The notes under the pieces: model-generated
Seen by the model: the letters and a program-made list of their open reading frames with translations, nothing else
Told to the model about the DNA's origin: nothing
Database searches by the model: none
In this document: piece by piece, positions 33,301-44,971 of the stretch
How positions within the stretch are numbered: the first letter of the stretch is position 1
How the letters are laid out: each line of letters opens with the position of its first letter
Translations under genes and position numbers: made by a program
Assembly (NCBI RefSeq): GCF_009905375.1
Contig: NW_027417548.1
Location: forward strand, 1 to 64,000
Length of the DNA: 64,000 nt
From: Apium graveolens
Lineage: Eukaryota > Streptophyta > Magnoliopsida > Apiales > Apiaceae
Direction of reading: 5' to 3'

Positions 33301-34200
33301 TCCATTTCTCGAAAACAGTGAGTCAATCAATTACAAACCCAGAAACCCTATTATTAATATACCTTCCAAAACCAAAAACACACAAAAATAAACAGGAAAA
33401 TGAAATACCTTCTTCGGTATTAAACGTGGATCCGGGTCGAGGCGGTAGCATCGAAGTCGCCAGAGTTGAACCTTGAGAAGAAATGCTCCCTCTACCTTGT
33501 TCCATTTTTCTGAGTTAGTTGATTTGCGAATTGAATTGCTGTTAACCCGCCCAACTCGCAACTTGCTGTGAATCTGTGATAAAAGCCTGTTTTGCTGATT
33601 GATGTGCTGTGTATTCTAAATTCTGTTGGAGAAGAAATAATGAAATAATGATTCAGGAAAATAAAAGGATTTAAATTGTTGTTGAAGCTCTGAAGTCGGA
33701 GAAGAAATGGAGAAATAAAGATTGAATTGAGACTTGAGACTTGAGAGAGACAGAGATTGAGATGGTGAATTTTGATTGTTGTTGTATGTACATATTTATA
33801 AGCTGAGATTAGGACCGTTGGAGACTGGAGTGGAGAGTGTAACGTTGGCGGAGGAGGTTACCGTTGGCGTTGCAGACTGCAGTGATTGTTGATGTTTATA
33901 GTTGCAGACTGCAACACTGCATACAACAGATGGAAACGGCACAGCGCGTGACGCACACCCGTGCGGGCTGTGCGGGCTGTGCGGTCTGCATAGTTCGTGC
34001 GGCTCATGCGGGCTTCGCCTGTGCGGGCTCGTGCGGGTTAGTGCCGGTTCCGGTTTTTTAAAACTAAATTCGTATTCGGTTCGCTTCTTTTGGCGGGTTG
34101 TGCGGGTTTGAACCGGCCCGAATCGGGCCGAATATTTTACGGTTTTTGTACGAGCCGGTCCCGAATGAGCGGTTCGAACCCGCACGTTTGGCCACCTCTA
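30348..34200 (-). mobile_element. hAT DNA transposon, complete but inactive
   Basis: The ends are inverted: TAGAGGTGGCCAACCATGCGGGT on the left and, reverse-complemented, TAGAGGTGGCCAAACGTGCGGGT on the right. A perfect 8-bp target duplication CAAGTAAG lies at 30340-30347 and 34201-34208. Length is 3853 bp. Both subterminal regions are unusually GC-rich (GCGGGT/CGGGC words) against AT-rich surroundings. The transposase gene inside is on the minus strand and broken. Confidence 0.95.
31011..33505 (-). pseudogene. hAT transposase, broken
   Basis: Would cut and paste the element by binding its ends in the nucleus. Exon 1 is 33409-33505 (MEQGRGSISSQ...). A GT-AG intron spans 33024-33408, and the exon resuming at 33023 continues the frame. 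A BED-type zinc finger is visible in VWTYFSKEVV, CLICVQNG and LNRHLENIH (two Cys, two His). The catalytic domain shows VSLTSDCWSSSQGEPYICVTVHWI, then FTISLDNAANNNKCI and IRCCAHIVNLTAQ. The C-terminal dimerisation region is ASTIASESAFSAGRKVLDEKRSSL...VCKKDW. Lesions are a frameshift in a T run near 32730, TGA stops near 32578 and 32405 (both one step from CGA), and TAA stops near 31437 and 31305. Acidic Asp/Ser tail at the end. Confidence 0.88.
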
Positions 34201-34208
34201 CAAGTAAG

Positions 34209-35556
34209 TCACCCCACGCCATGTTACTTGTGTACTCAAGTTGTCCAAATACAACTGAGAATTTAATGGGCCTATTTGAAATTTTTTTAAAATAATAATA
34301 CATATACATAAAAGATATTAAATTTTTTACTTATATAATATTTAGTCATTTGAATAATTTTATTTATAAATTGGTAATTTAATGATATGCTGATAAATCA
34401 TAACTTATAAACAAATCGAAACTAATTGCATATATTTTAGAGGTTTGTTCAAATTATAAATTTTTTAAACTTTTTTGTAAAAAAAAGTTTTTTAATATTT
34501 TATTTGCAAAATTACGCTTTTTCATTATTTTTAAATTACGTTTTTCCACTCGATACAGTTTCAAATACAACCAAAAACAATTTCAATTCTATTTTGGAAT
34601 ATGAAAGAAGGTAAAAAAACATTACATCTAGTTATTATTTATATTACAAACCATATTTTCCAAATATTTTTAGATGATAGTGAAATCGCAAGAAATAATA
34701 TTTCTAGAACACTTATTTATTTTTTTAAGAACGCAACTAAATGAATTTATTTACGATTAAATTTTAAAAACTTAAGTAAACAGGTCGGTTTTAATATTTA
34801 TAACACTACTCATGTGTACAATCTTACATTTAGTCTGTCATCTATTCGCCCAACAAAATTATATTACTCGGAGTCAGACTAGAATTGTCCGATATGGATA
34901 CGTGTCCCAGTATAAGACTCGACAATATTTTAAAAAATATATATATTTTTGATTTAAAATTAATATTTACAGTATCGAGTATACGACACAATACTTGAAA
35001 GTAAAAATGAAAAATTCTAGTAACATATTAGCAAAATGATATATGGAAAGCCGAAAGTACCGAACCTCCAATTTTTGAGAATATAAACATGTAAGTAGTT
35101 AACAGGTTCGTAAAAGAGGAAACCTGCTTTCGTCATTTTAAGTCGGGTTATATCTTGTTCAATTTCTATATTATAAAATAAAATTTAAAATTTATTATTA
35201 TAATGATATTTTATATCTTGTATTAAAATAACACAATGTTGTGATAAATATAAAATCAAAGATAGGTTAAGTTATAATTTACATCTCATCACATCAAAAA
35301 GTATAAAGTTAGCTAGAAAAATGATTTATATTCAAAATAGTGGGGTATTTTCGGAGTTGATAAAATTTGGAATAAAATATAAAATCAGTCATTAAAACCC
35401 TATAGTATTTTAGTATCGAAAATTATTTTTTGATACTAATTATAATAATAATTATACTTATTTTTATAACACCGTGGAACATGCTCACGTACAGCCAAAC
35501 ATGCACAGCTTTGGATTTTTATTATATTGTGGTATTATATGTATCAGTTTGTTTGT
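34209..35556. other. Non-coding AT-rich DNA
   Basis: I see no gene or delimited repeat between the hAT element and element B. Confidence 0.5.
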
Positions 35557-37096
35557 TGTTGACGGAGAAATTTGGTAACAACAAAATTTGAGGTTTGTAG
35601 CCGGAATCAAGATCTATGACAGCGGTTCTTTGTCGGAAAACGTGAATAGTACTCGTTGATTTTATGAATAGTGTTCGTCGGATTTTATGAACAGTGTTCG
35701 TCGGATTTTATGAACAGTGTTCGTCGGGAAACATGAACAGTGTTTGGTGGTAATGATTATTGGTGGCTGAGATTGCTTAGGGTTGGTGATGGCTCCTTAT
35801 GGCTCTCGCTTCCGCCCCCTTACAATTTGCCTACATACCTCTATTTATAGGGGATCAAGCCCACGTAGTTCTTGGGGAACAAGAAACCTAATGGACTTAG
35901 ATTTCTTATCCCGAGGCCTAGTAGGAAACCCACTGGAAACCGTCTTCTACTAGCTTTAGGAATGTCCGCCGATGAGGCCCAACCACAAAGGCCCAAGGCT
36001 CGTCCGCGGCTTCGAGACTTCACGGATAAGGCATCTCCCTAGCCAAGGATAACCCTCTGCTACCAGCTGTTTCTCTAGTCCGCGGACGCAGGTATAGCCG
36101 TGGTTCACCCCAAATGTTGGACGCATCCTTGTCCCCCGATAAGAAGCCCCTACCAGATTGCAGGACAAGTGATCCCAAGTTTTTGGGTGATAAGTGCAGG
36201 ATACTCCAAAGTCTCCCAACGAGGACACCCGTTGACTACAGAGATAGAGCTCCCAAAGCACACACCAGATTTCACCCCACATCCTCAATGAGGACACCCA
36301 TTGACTACAGGAGGAGGCCTTCAGTCCAGGCATACCCCTGGAGGTCTCTGACCACGGACACCGCCTTTCCCGTAGATGTGCTACAGGAAGGAGTTCTTCA
36401 ATAGAGTACCTGCATCAAATACATTAGTCATAATTAACTTCATCTTCCTTTAGCCTTCCACGGAATCCGTCCAAGCAGCCATGTCTGGAACCTGTCCAAA
36501 ACCATTTCCCACATAGGGCGCACCCTACACTCTTTCCAGAGCACATTGAAGGTCCTTTACATCATGAGGACGCGCCTGCTTCCCTGAGGGGAGGGCACGC
36601 CTTCTCTATTGTCCAAGCGTTCATTGATTGCTCTTCCCCAAGTGTCTAAGCAGTCCATCAAGAAGCATGTTCAAGTCAAGTTCTGTGCTAAACTGATAGT
36701 GAGGGCGCGCCCAAGTGTTTCTCTTGGCGTCGCCCTGGTCATCAATCCTTTGATTTCTCTTATTAAGAGGGTGCGCCCTAAACTTGTCCAAAGGTAAGGG
36801 CTTTGGCTCGCACCAACCTGTCCAAGGGATTTGACTCGCGCCAACCTGTCTGAGAGCTTTACCTCGTGCCAACCCGTCTAAGGGTTTGGCCTCGTGCCAA
36901 CCCAGCCATGAAAACTCATTTTCTTGGCCGAGCTTCCTTGGTTGTCCGTCCTTGGCCGTCCTCCCTTGGCCATCCATCCTTGGATGTCCGCCCTTGGCTG
37001 TCCGCAAAAACCCGTTCTCTTGGTGTTCGCCCAAATTGAATTATGTCGACCCGGATTTGACTCGGATATCTTTTGTACCAAATTTTGGCTATAACA
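35557..37096 (-). repeat. 3' LTR of element B
   Basis: 1540 bp, TGTTGACGG...TATAACA. It aligns with 42815-44367, and its first about 900 bp align with the LTR of A. TATA box (minus strand) at 35842-35849. One exact GGCGCGCC at 36704. A run of related CTTGGCCGTCC words lies at 36920-37010. Confidence 0.9.
35644..35750. repeat. 23-bp tandem repeat in LTR of B
   Basis: Five units of GAACAGTGTTCGTCGGATTTTAT start at 35644, 35666, 35689, 35712 and 35735, the last shortened. The same array lies in the other LTR at about 42903-42995. Element A has fewer, altered copies at 1-40 and 12742-12800. Confidence 0.85.
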
Positions 37097-40000
37097 ACTA
37101 CCCCCCAAATTCCATATGTCATTGGAAATGGGATTGGAATTTTTAACTTTTTTGGCAAAAAAATTGTACGCATCGTTCTCTTAATAAAGCGCGCCTAAAT
37201 TGTTTAGCTTTCAGGGCGCAACCAAAGAATTTTAAATGATTAATACGTTGACCGTGGGATGTATATGTCCCCATTATCTTTAGACCCATGCAAAAATTTA
37301 TGTCATCCTTAATCATGAGGGTGCGTCTTCTGCAAGAGGAGCATCTACCTCGACAAGGGTGTTCATCCTTGGAGGACGCGTCCTTTGTAAGAGGAGCATT
37401 CACCTTGATAAGGGTCTTTTCTGAAAATAATAAAATTTGTGATAAGATAAGTGAAGTCTGAGCTGAGGGAAGTAGACATGCACTGCCTCCTAGATCATCT
37501 GTATTTATTTAAGAAAGAGGTATTTCAAGTAGAAGCATCCCAAACATGAGAATCTCACAATGAGGCATCTCAAGTATAAGCATCTCATGAAGAGATATCT
37601 TCTCGGAGGGATTTTTGAGAGTTTCCCCGAATTTGGTCATTTCCCTGATTTTGAGGAAAATCCATTTATCTTATGTTCGTGGCACCATGTGATGCCACGT
37701 AACCAATAACATGCGTCCTACCCCCCAAGTGCGCGTCCTTTATAAGGATATCATCTACTTCGATGAGGTATTTATACTTGGAGGGCGCGTCCTCTTTAAG
37801 AGGAGCCTCTACCTCGACAAAGGTAGTCATTTTTGGAGGGTGCGTCCTCTACTAGAGAAGCCTCTACCTCGACAAGGGGAATCATCCTTAGAGGGAGCGT
37901 CCTCTATAAGAGGAGCATCTGCCTCCACAAGGGGAATCATCCTTAGAGGGAGTGTCCTCTATAAGAGGAGCATCTGCCTCCACAAGGGGGATCGTCCTTG
38001 GAGGGCGCGTCCTCTGCAAGAGAAGCATCTACCTCGAAGGGTCTTCTACAGAATATTCATATAACAAAACTAAATTAAAGATCAATATATTTTTTTAGAA
38101 GGCTTCTATCTTCAACGAAGCTTAAGGGATGCAGAAATCATCTTATGAAGAAGCACCTCTCAACGAGGCATTTATCTCAGAGGAATTCACATGAAGTTGA
38201 ACGTCTTCCCTTAAAGCTGAACATCTTTCTGGGCTTTGGCATTACACTCAATTTGGATGTTTCCCGTACTTATGAAAAATCCATCTATCTTCAACAAGTA
38301 ATATTATGTGACGCCATAAAAATAATAACATGTGCGCCACCCCCCAAGGGTGCACCAAAATAGAATACCTTAGTCAATCCCTTAGCTCATTGCCGATCGA
38401 ACTTATCTTTGTGATCACTTTCATAATCTTGGCGTTGACTTCCAGCAATATTTAGTAACACAAACGTAACTTCTTACCTCTTGGATCTTTATTTCTCACT
38501 GATTTTCTTGAGAGTTCATGTACAGGTGATTTATGCATAATTGTCGAGCAACACACCTTATTTTCGCAATCTTTCATCACCAACACCAGTTACCAGCCTA
38601 CATAGTTCAAATTTCATTCAAAGGCGCGTTCAGTACCACATCATGGTAACATGCAAGGCTCTGCAATAATATTTATTTATTTTTTTAAAAAAATGTCAGG
38701 GCACGCCTTGTATGCATACATTTAGTACAAATTTGTCCCTTGCAGGGCCCGCGTCATGAATCTATGTCCCATATTCATTCTTTTCTTTTTATTATACCAA
38801 AAAGAAACCCATCTGCTGCCTTTGTTTGATTTTCGTATCTACGCACAACTCCACTATTCTTAGACCAAATGAGAATATACATCTTCACCTGTGTATGCAT
38901 TTATCTAACGTGCCTATGTATAATCCATGACCGTAAATCTCATGCAAATCAACACTCGTGAAGTGCTGAGTTTTTCCTCCTTTGATACTTTATATGACTT
39001 CTTCCAATAATTTGGACTCCTCAACTTCATCATTGCGCGTAATCAATACTAACATTTTACTTGGCGCGCCATTACTAAGCTGTTATATCCCTTTATTTTC
39101 GAACTTCCAAGGAGATCCTACTTTTAGAAGCTCATTTTATATTTTAATTTCACTCAACTCCTCGCATTTTGATGAATAGATTATACACAATCAAAAGCAG
39201 ATTCTCTTCCCTTTTCGTGTAAAAATAGTCAATTAACAATTTACTATGCACGTAAGACCCGCCGCCTTCACTTTCACAGTCACTCAAAGCAGTCATACTT
39301 CAGTAGTTTCAGTGCTCCAACTTATTTTTTATAATTATTCATGTAGATGGTGTATCAATAATTTCTGTAGCCATATAGACCCTACAACTCACTTATTCAA
39401 ATCATGTCACTAAATTTCCTTCATGAACCCCCAACATCATATTTTTTATTAAATTGTGCCTTCGCCAACTCTTTTAGTAGCTATATATTTGAAGTCATGA
39501 AATACATTTCTTCTCCTCAGTCATCAAAGCTAATCTACTTCTTTATATACCACCAATGTTTCTCTGTTTTTCCATCTCTGCTTTTCCATGCTAAGCAGTC
39601 TTCTTAGGCGCGCCCTTACTAGCTTTACTACACTACATATTGCTGCATTGACACATAAATTATACACTCATCCTGCGATTCCAAGGTTTTCAATGTCTTC
39701 TCCAGTTTTATTTCCTTTTATATTGTCAGCCCATATTGATTTCCCAAAATGGACAACTGTTTTATTAGTCGATTCAAATACCGTGGTTTGTGTACTTGAC
39801 TTGTCTTCCTACATTTATTTTGGAGCAGTGCATGCTATATATGTAGCACATGAATTTAGGCCGCATATTTTGACATAGACTTCAAGACTCACATAAACCC
39901 CATTAGCTGGTTCATTTTCTTTTAATGCACCATAACATCATCCTTGTATAATTATCCAATTTTTAATCAAAAGGACGTGCACTGAGGTACCATTTGAATG

Positions 40001-42814
40001 TCTTCAATCAAATATTTAATATCTTCTTCTTTTTCCTTGCAATCTATCCTTGAACTGGGCCCCGCTAACATGCCTCTAGTATTAAACATACAACATCCCT
40101 GTATGTCTGTAACATATGGGCGCGTCCTCAAATATGATTATGCCCCTCTGATAAAAAAAAAATTGTCGGGCCATCCAAATCCATTTTCCTTTCACTCGAG
40201 ATCAACAGACAGATGCTTCGACGATGCGTACATTATAGCTAGCATTAGCAACAATGATGTCTCAACTTTTCTTTTTGATTATTTTTAGAACAAGAGCGCG
40301 CCTTTTTGTATATATTTTACCCGTAAGCTGACCAAGTAGTAATTGTTTTTATTTATGCCCAAAATTTTATATGTTGCAGGCTCCGTCATCTTGCATGTTA
40401 ATATTCCCATTCATATTGTACAACCTCCCAGCTTTATCTTTATATGCATGCACATAAGTCTTAAAAATAAACTACTCCTTCCTTTATTCACCTAGGTAGG
40501 CCCCATGTGCTTTAACTTCCCACAATTAATAATGCACTAACTCCACCTTTCTATCAACTAAATACGAGTATTTGCACACAAAATAAAACTTGAAATCATC
40601 TAGGCCCCGCAGCTTCTTATATCTCTTTTCATTAATGAAAATTCATTGTATTTAATTAACTCATATTGATCCATGCATATAATATTGCATGCATTCGGGA
40701 ATACGTATTTTACTTTTCCCATACTTGCTCTTTACTCTCTGATTTCTGCAAACACCTTTCATTTTATATTCTAGGCGCGCCCTCTATTTAGTGTAGGCGC
40801 ACTCTTCTTAACAAAGTACTGAGATTTTTTAACTTAGTTTTTTCTTTCCCTGAACTTACCTTGGGCTTAAGGCGCATCCTTTTATTTTGTTTTTCACATA
40901 TGTGCGTCGTTTAAGAGTATCTCCAATTAGGATTTTAAATCAAAATTACTGACACCAAAAATATAAAGATATTATTATCTCTTTCTTCAATTGAATATTC
41001 AAAACTCAAATGCTTTATAGAGGGGCTCACATAAACATGGGGCCGCACCCTTGTCAAGAAGGGGGCTCTCAACGTTATTCTTGGAGCCGCACCTCTACTT
41101 TAGATTTACTCGCAAGATTGTTACTCCGCTTGATGCTAACGTTAAGCTTTTCTATTTTATTTAATAAGGCGCGCCCATCCTACTCCCGCAAATTGCTGGG
41201 ACAGTAAAATTAACGAAGACTTTTCCTTCTTTTCGGTAAATATAGGCGTGACCTCGTAACTCTTTACCGAACCGACAACTCGTACGTATACCTCCCAAAT
41301 ACAAGTGTTAATTTCTAGACTTTCAATGAGGATCGGTACTTATTAAGGCGGGTCCTGCTCCTCTTCATTCCTTCTTTCTAAATTGATAATTTGATGTACA
41401 TGCTTATTCCCTCATGTAGGACCCAACTTGCTACTTGCATGTATTAATTATTTAATTTATTACGCGAGCCCTTCCCATAATTAATCCATCACAATGTATT
41501 AGTGAGAAATTTACATGTACTTGACCATGCATATAGGTGCTGCACAAGCTCATCACATCCTTCTTGCATTTACTGCACTACATATATTGAGCAAAAGTCA
41601 TTTACATCGAGCAAAAGTGACTTTCTTTTTATTTACTTTCTTGGTGGCTCACCAAGCAAAACTTCAGAGTAGTACTACTTTGACTGAAAGTGGTGCGGGC
41701 ACAACCAAATTTATATATTCAGGCGCGCCATCTATTTTCAATGCTGAAAGAAAATGCCTGTCAATCCATTTTTTATGTAAAAAATGGAAAGCCACCTTTC
41801 TCCGCCTTATAACAGGGCTAATTCCAATTCTTTTATTCAATCCTTTATAGGGGCGCGCCTTGAGTGTTGATATTTCATCAGTATAAATCACCATCACATT
41901 TCCCGTACGATTATTTATTTATAATTTTCTTAATGATTTGCGGATCCAACTGCATTCCTTCATCTCATATCAAATAAAGAAGGAGTCCTATTCATCTATA
42001 TACTAACCATTATGGTTAAATAATACGAACCATTTTTACCTGCTCCATGTAGCAATATTGTTGCTTTACTTGGTCTTCAGTTTATATAAGGCGCGTCATT
42101 TATTCTCTAAATTATATCTTATATTGTTCTCTCTTCTGTCTTTGACAACTTTGCCGATAAGATTCTCCCTTTTTATTTTGTTATATATATATTTTCATGC
42201 AGCTTCCGCTATAATATGTTAATATAATTTAGGAGGGAAATCCCTTGATACTTCTTGGCAGGACGGAGGATTGACTCTTTTTATCCTTGTTAAGAAATAG
42301 TTTCCCATATCAATAAGGAAGATTTTGTCAAATGCAACTCACTGATAAGGGAGCGCCCATCACTCCTTCAAACAAGAATGTCTTTTTTTATTCGATAATT
42401 GAAGCTTCAATATATAATTTAGTAATTCCTTAATGAGGTGCTTTAGATACCAAATTAATCAACGAAAATAAGAGCAGACTTTAATACTTTTTTTGTAAAA
42501 GTTTGTAAACAGAGCGGCGCACACAGGAACATGAAGATCTCTGACTTTACCCCATCGTGGTAAAGGAGCTCTCTCTAACCTTCCCGGGCCGCATCTCTAA
42601 ATAATGTTTTGCTTTTCGAAGCTCAAATAGCAAATTATTCTCGTATCTACTACATAGTTGCCTACTGAAAATATGGACCCATGTCTCGCATCTCTCTTTA
42701 AATATAGTCAGCCATCTTCATCCTCCAGATCTCGCACCTTCTATATAATACGCCATTGATGCATCTTTCCTCCCAGATGCAAATCTTAATTAGCCCCTCC
42801 TTCTAGCGCCTATT
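37097..42814 (-). other. Non-coding interior of element B
   Basis: No open frame is recognisable as protein. It contains the polypurine tract at 37097-37113, a 55-bp minisatellite (37317-38045), AT-rich sequence from 38100 to 42760 and the primer-site leader at 42770-42814. Exact GGCGCGCC copies start at 39063, 39607, 40774, 41168, 41722 and 41852; decayed ones include 37184, 38623, 40112, 40295, 40797 and 42092. The interior otherwise shows no clear similarity to A. Confidence 0.75.
37317..38045. repeat. 55-bp minisatellite carrying the GGCGCGTCC motif
   Basis: Units start at 37317 and 37372, then, after a 300-bp interruption, at 37726, 37781, 37836, 37891, 37946 and 38001, each exactly 55 bp apart. 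A unit begins GAGGGCGCGTCCTCT, continues AAGAGGAGCATCTACCTC and ends in CAAGGG plus ATCATCCTTG. The motif of elements A and B is at the head of every unit. Confidence 0.92.
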
Positions 42815-44367
42815 TGTTGACGGAGGAATTTGGTAACAACAAAATTTGAGATTTGTAGCCGGAATCAAGATCTATGACAACGGTTCTTTGTCGGAAAATG
42901 TGAATAGTACTCGTTGATTTTATGAATAGTGTTCGTCGGATTTTATGAACAGTGTTCGTCGGATTTTATGAACAGTGTTCGTCGGGAATCATGAACAGTG
43001 TTTGGTGGTGGTGATTATTGATGGCTGAGATTGCTTAGGGTTGGTGGTGGCTCTTTAAGGCTCTCGCTTCCGCCCCCTTACAATTTTCCTACTACCCCTA
43101 TTTATAGGGGATCAAGCCCACATAGTTCTTGGGGAACAAGAAACCTAATGGGCTTAGATTTCTTATCCCGAGGCCCAGTAGGAAACCCACTGGAAACCGT
43201 CTTGTACTAGCTTTAGGAATGTCCGCCGATGAGGCCCAACCACAAAGGCCCAAGGCTCGTCCGCGGCTTCGAGACTTCACGGATAAGGCATCTCCCTGGC
43301 CAAGGTTAACCCTCCGCTACCAGCTGTTTCTCTAGTCTGCGGACGCAGGTATAGCCGTGGTTCACCCTAAATATTGGACGTATCCTTGTCCCCCGATAAG
43401 GAGCCCCTACCAGATTGCAGGACAAGTGAACCCAAGCTTTTGGGTGCAAAGTGCAAGATACTCCAAAGTCTCCCAACGACGACACCCGTTGACTACAGAG
43501 ACAGAGCTCCCAAAGCACACACCAGATTTCACACCACATCCTCAATGAGGACACCCATTGACTACAGGTGGAGGCCTTCAGTCCAGGTATACCCTTGGAG
43601 GTCTCTGACCACGGACACCGCCTTTCCTGTAGATGTGCTACAAGAAGAAGTTCTTCAATAGAGTACCTGCATCAAATACGTTAGTCATAATTAACTCCAT
43701 CTTCCTTGAGCCTTCCACAGAATCCGTCCAAGCAGCCATGTCTGGAACCTGTCCAAAACCATTTCCCACATAGGGCGCGCCCTACACTCTTTCCAGAGCA
43801 CATTGAAGGTCCTTTACATCATAAGGACGTGCCTCCTTCCCTGAGGGGAGGGCACACCTTCTCTATTGTCCAAGCGTTCATTGATTGCTCTTCCTCAAGT
43901 GTCCAAGCAGTCCATCATGCAGCATGTTCAAGTCAAGTTCTGTGCCAAACTGAGAGTGAGGGCGCGCCCAAGTGTTTCTCTTGGCGTCGCCCTGGTCATC
44001 AATCCTTTGATTTCTCTTATTAAGAGGGTGTGCCCTAAACTTGTCCAAAGGTAAGGGCTTTGGCTTGCGTTAACCTGTCCAAGGGCTTTGACTCGTGCCA
44101 ACCTGTCTGAGGGCTTTACCTCATGCCAACCCGTCTAAGGGTTTGGCCTCGTGCCAACCCAGCCACGAAAACTCATTTTCTTGGCCGATCTTCCTTGGTC
44201 GTCCGTCCTTGGCCGTCCGCCCTTGGTCGTCCGCCCTTAGCCATCCATCCTTGGTTGTCCGCCCTTGGCTGTCCGCGAAAACCCGTTCTCTTGGTGTTCG
44301 CCCAAATTGAATTATGTCGACCCGGATTTGACCCGGATATCTTTTTTACCAAATTTTGGCTATAACA
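42815..44367 (-). repeat. 5' LTR of element B
   Basis: 1553 bp, partner of 35557-37096. TATA box (minus strand) at 43099-43106. Exact GGCGCGCC at 43774 and 43961; at 43774 the other LTR has GGCGCACC. The primer-site leader lies at its left side (42770-42814). Confidence 0.9.
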
Positions 44368-44662
44368 TTTACCTAAGGTTATCATTTTAGATTTTTTTCT
44401 AAAAAATAAGTTATATATCAGCAGAGTTCACACGTCATGTATTTGAAGTTCATACTTCATATCAGAGTTCATACATCATTTTTATAAATTACTTTATATT
44501 TACGAACTAGTTTAGGAGAAACCGAACAATATTTCGGGAACCGAATTAAATTATTTATTTTTTTCAAAATTTTATACTGAAATTTATATAAATTTAGACC
44601 GTTGGTAAGGACCGATGTTCACTGCAGTCCCCCTAGTTCGTAGTCCCCCTAGTTCGTGTAAA
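44368..44662. other. Short non-coding spacer between B and D
   Basis: AT-rich, with a short duplicated CCCCCTAGTTCGT near 44633-44656. No gene is visible. Confidence 0.5.
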
Positions 44663-44667
44663 TATAA

Positions 44668-44898
44668 TGTGAAACCTAACCAGATTGTATATATTGAAGA
44701 AGAGAATGAGCATGTTTGTTCATTTCTCACAAGAATGATAAGTTTGTTACAATGTTTGAGTAACTAGAAAAGAGATGTACCCTACTTATATACAAGAGCA
44801 GGGAAAACATATTGTTTTTAAATTAACTAACTAATTACAGTTGACTATCACTAATCAGTTGACTATCACTAATCTGTTTATATTGATCAATCCTAATA
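44668..44898 (-). repeat. 3' LTR of element D
   Basis: 231 bp, matching 56970-57182. It contains a tandem GTTGACTATCACTAATC duplication not present in the other LTR. A run of C at 44899-44906 (G-rich on the minus strand) is its polypurine tract. Confidence 0.88.
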
Positions 44899-44971
44899 CC
44901 CCCCCCCTCTAAGTTGGAGGGTGAGTTACACACTCCCAACTTGCCCAGTAGACCATGATGGTGCAGTCTCG

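Larger units (their letters stand above)
35557..44367 (-). mobile_element. Element B: non-autonomous LTR element related to A
   Basis: Two LTRs (35557-37096 and 42815-44367) enclose 5.7 kb without gag or pol. LTR ends (TGTTGACGG...TATAACA), the polypurine tract (37097-37113) and about 45 bases of leader and primer site (42770-42814) closely match element A, so it could have used A-type proteins. A size above 4 kb with no coding capacity fits the LARD class. Flanks are TTTGT (35552-35556) and TTTAC (44368-44372), at best a decayed target duplication. Confidence 0.85.

Noticed and set aside
37317..38045. CRISPR-like array in the 55-bp repeats
   Set aside because: The whole 55-bp unit is repeated, including the part that would be a spacer.
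37711..38064. 117-codon plus-strand frame in element B
   Set aside because: It is the translation of the 55-bp minisatellite. Since 55 is not a multiple of three, each unit is read in a new frame, so protein-level repetition is absent.
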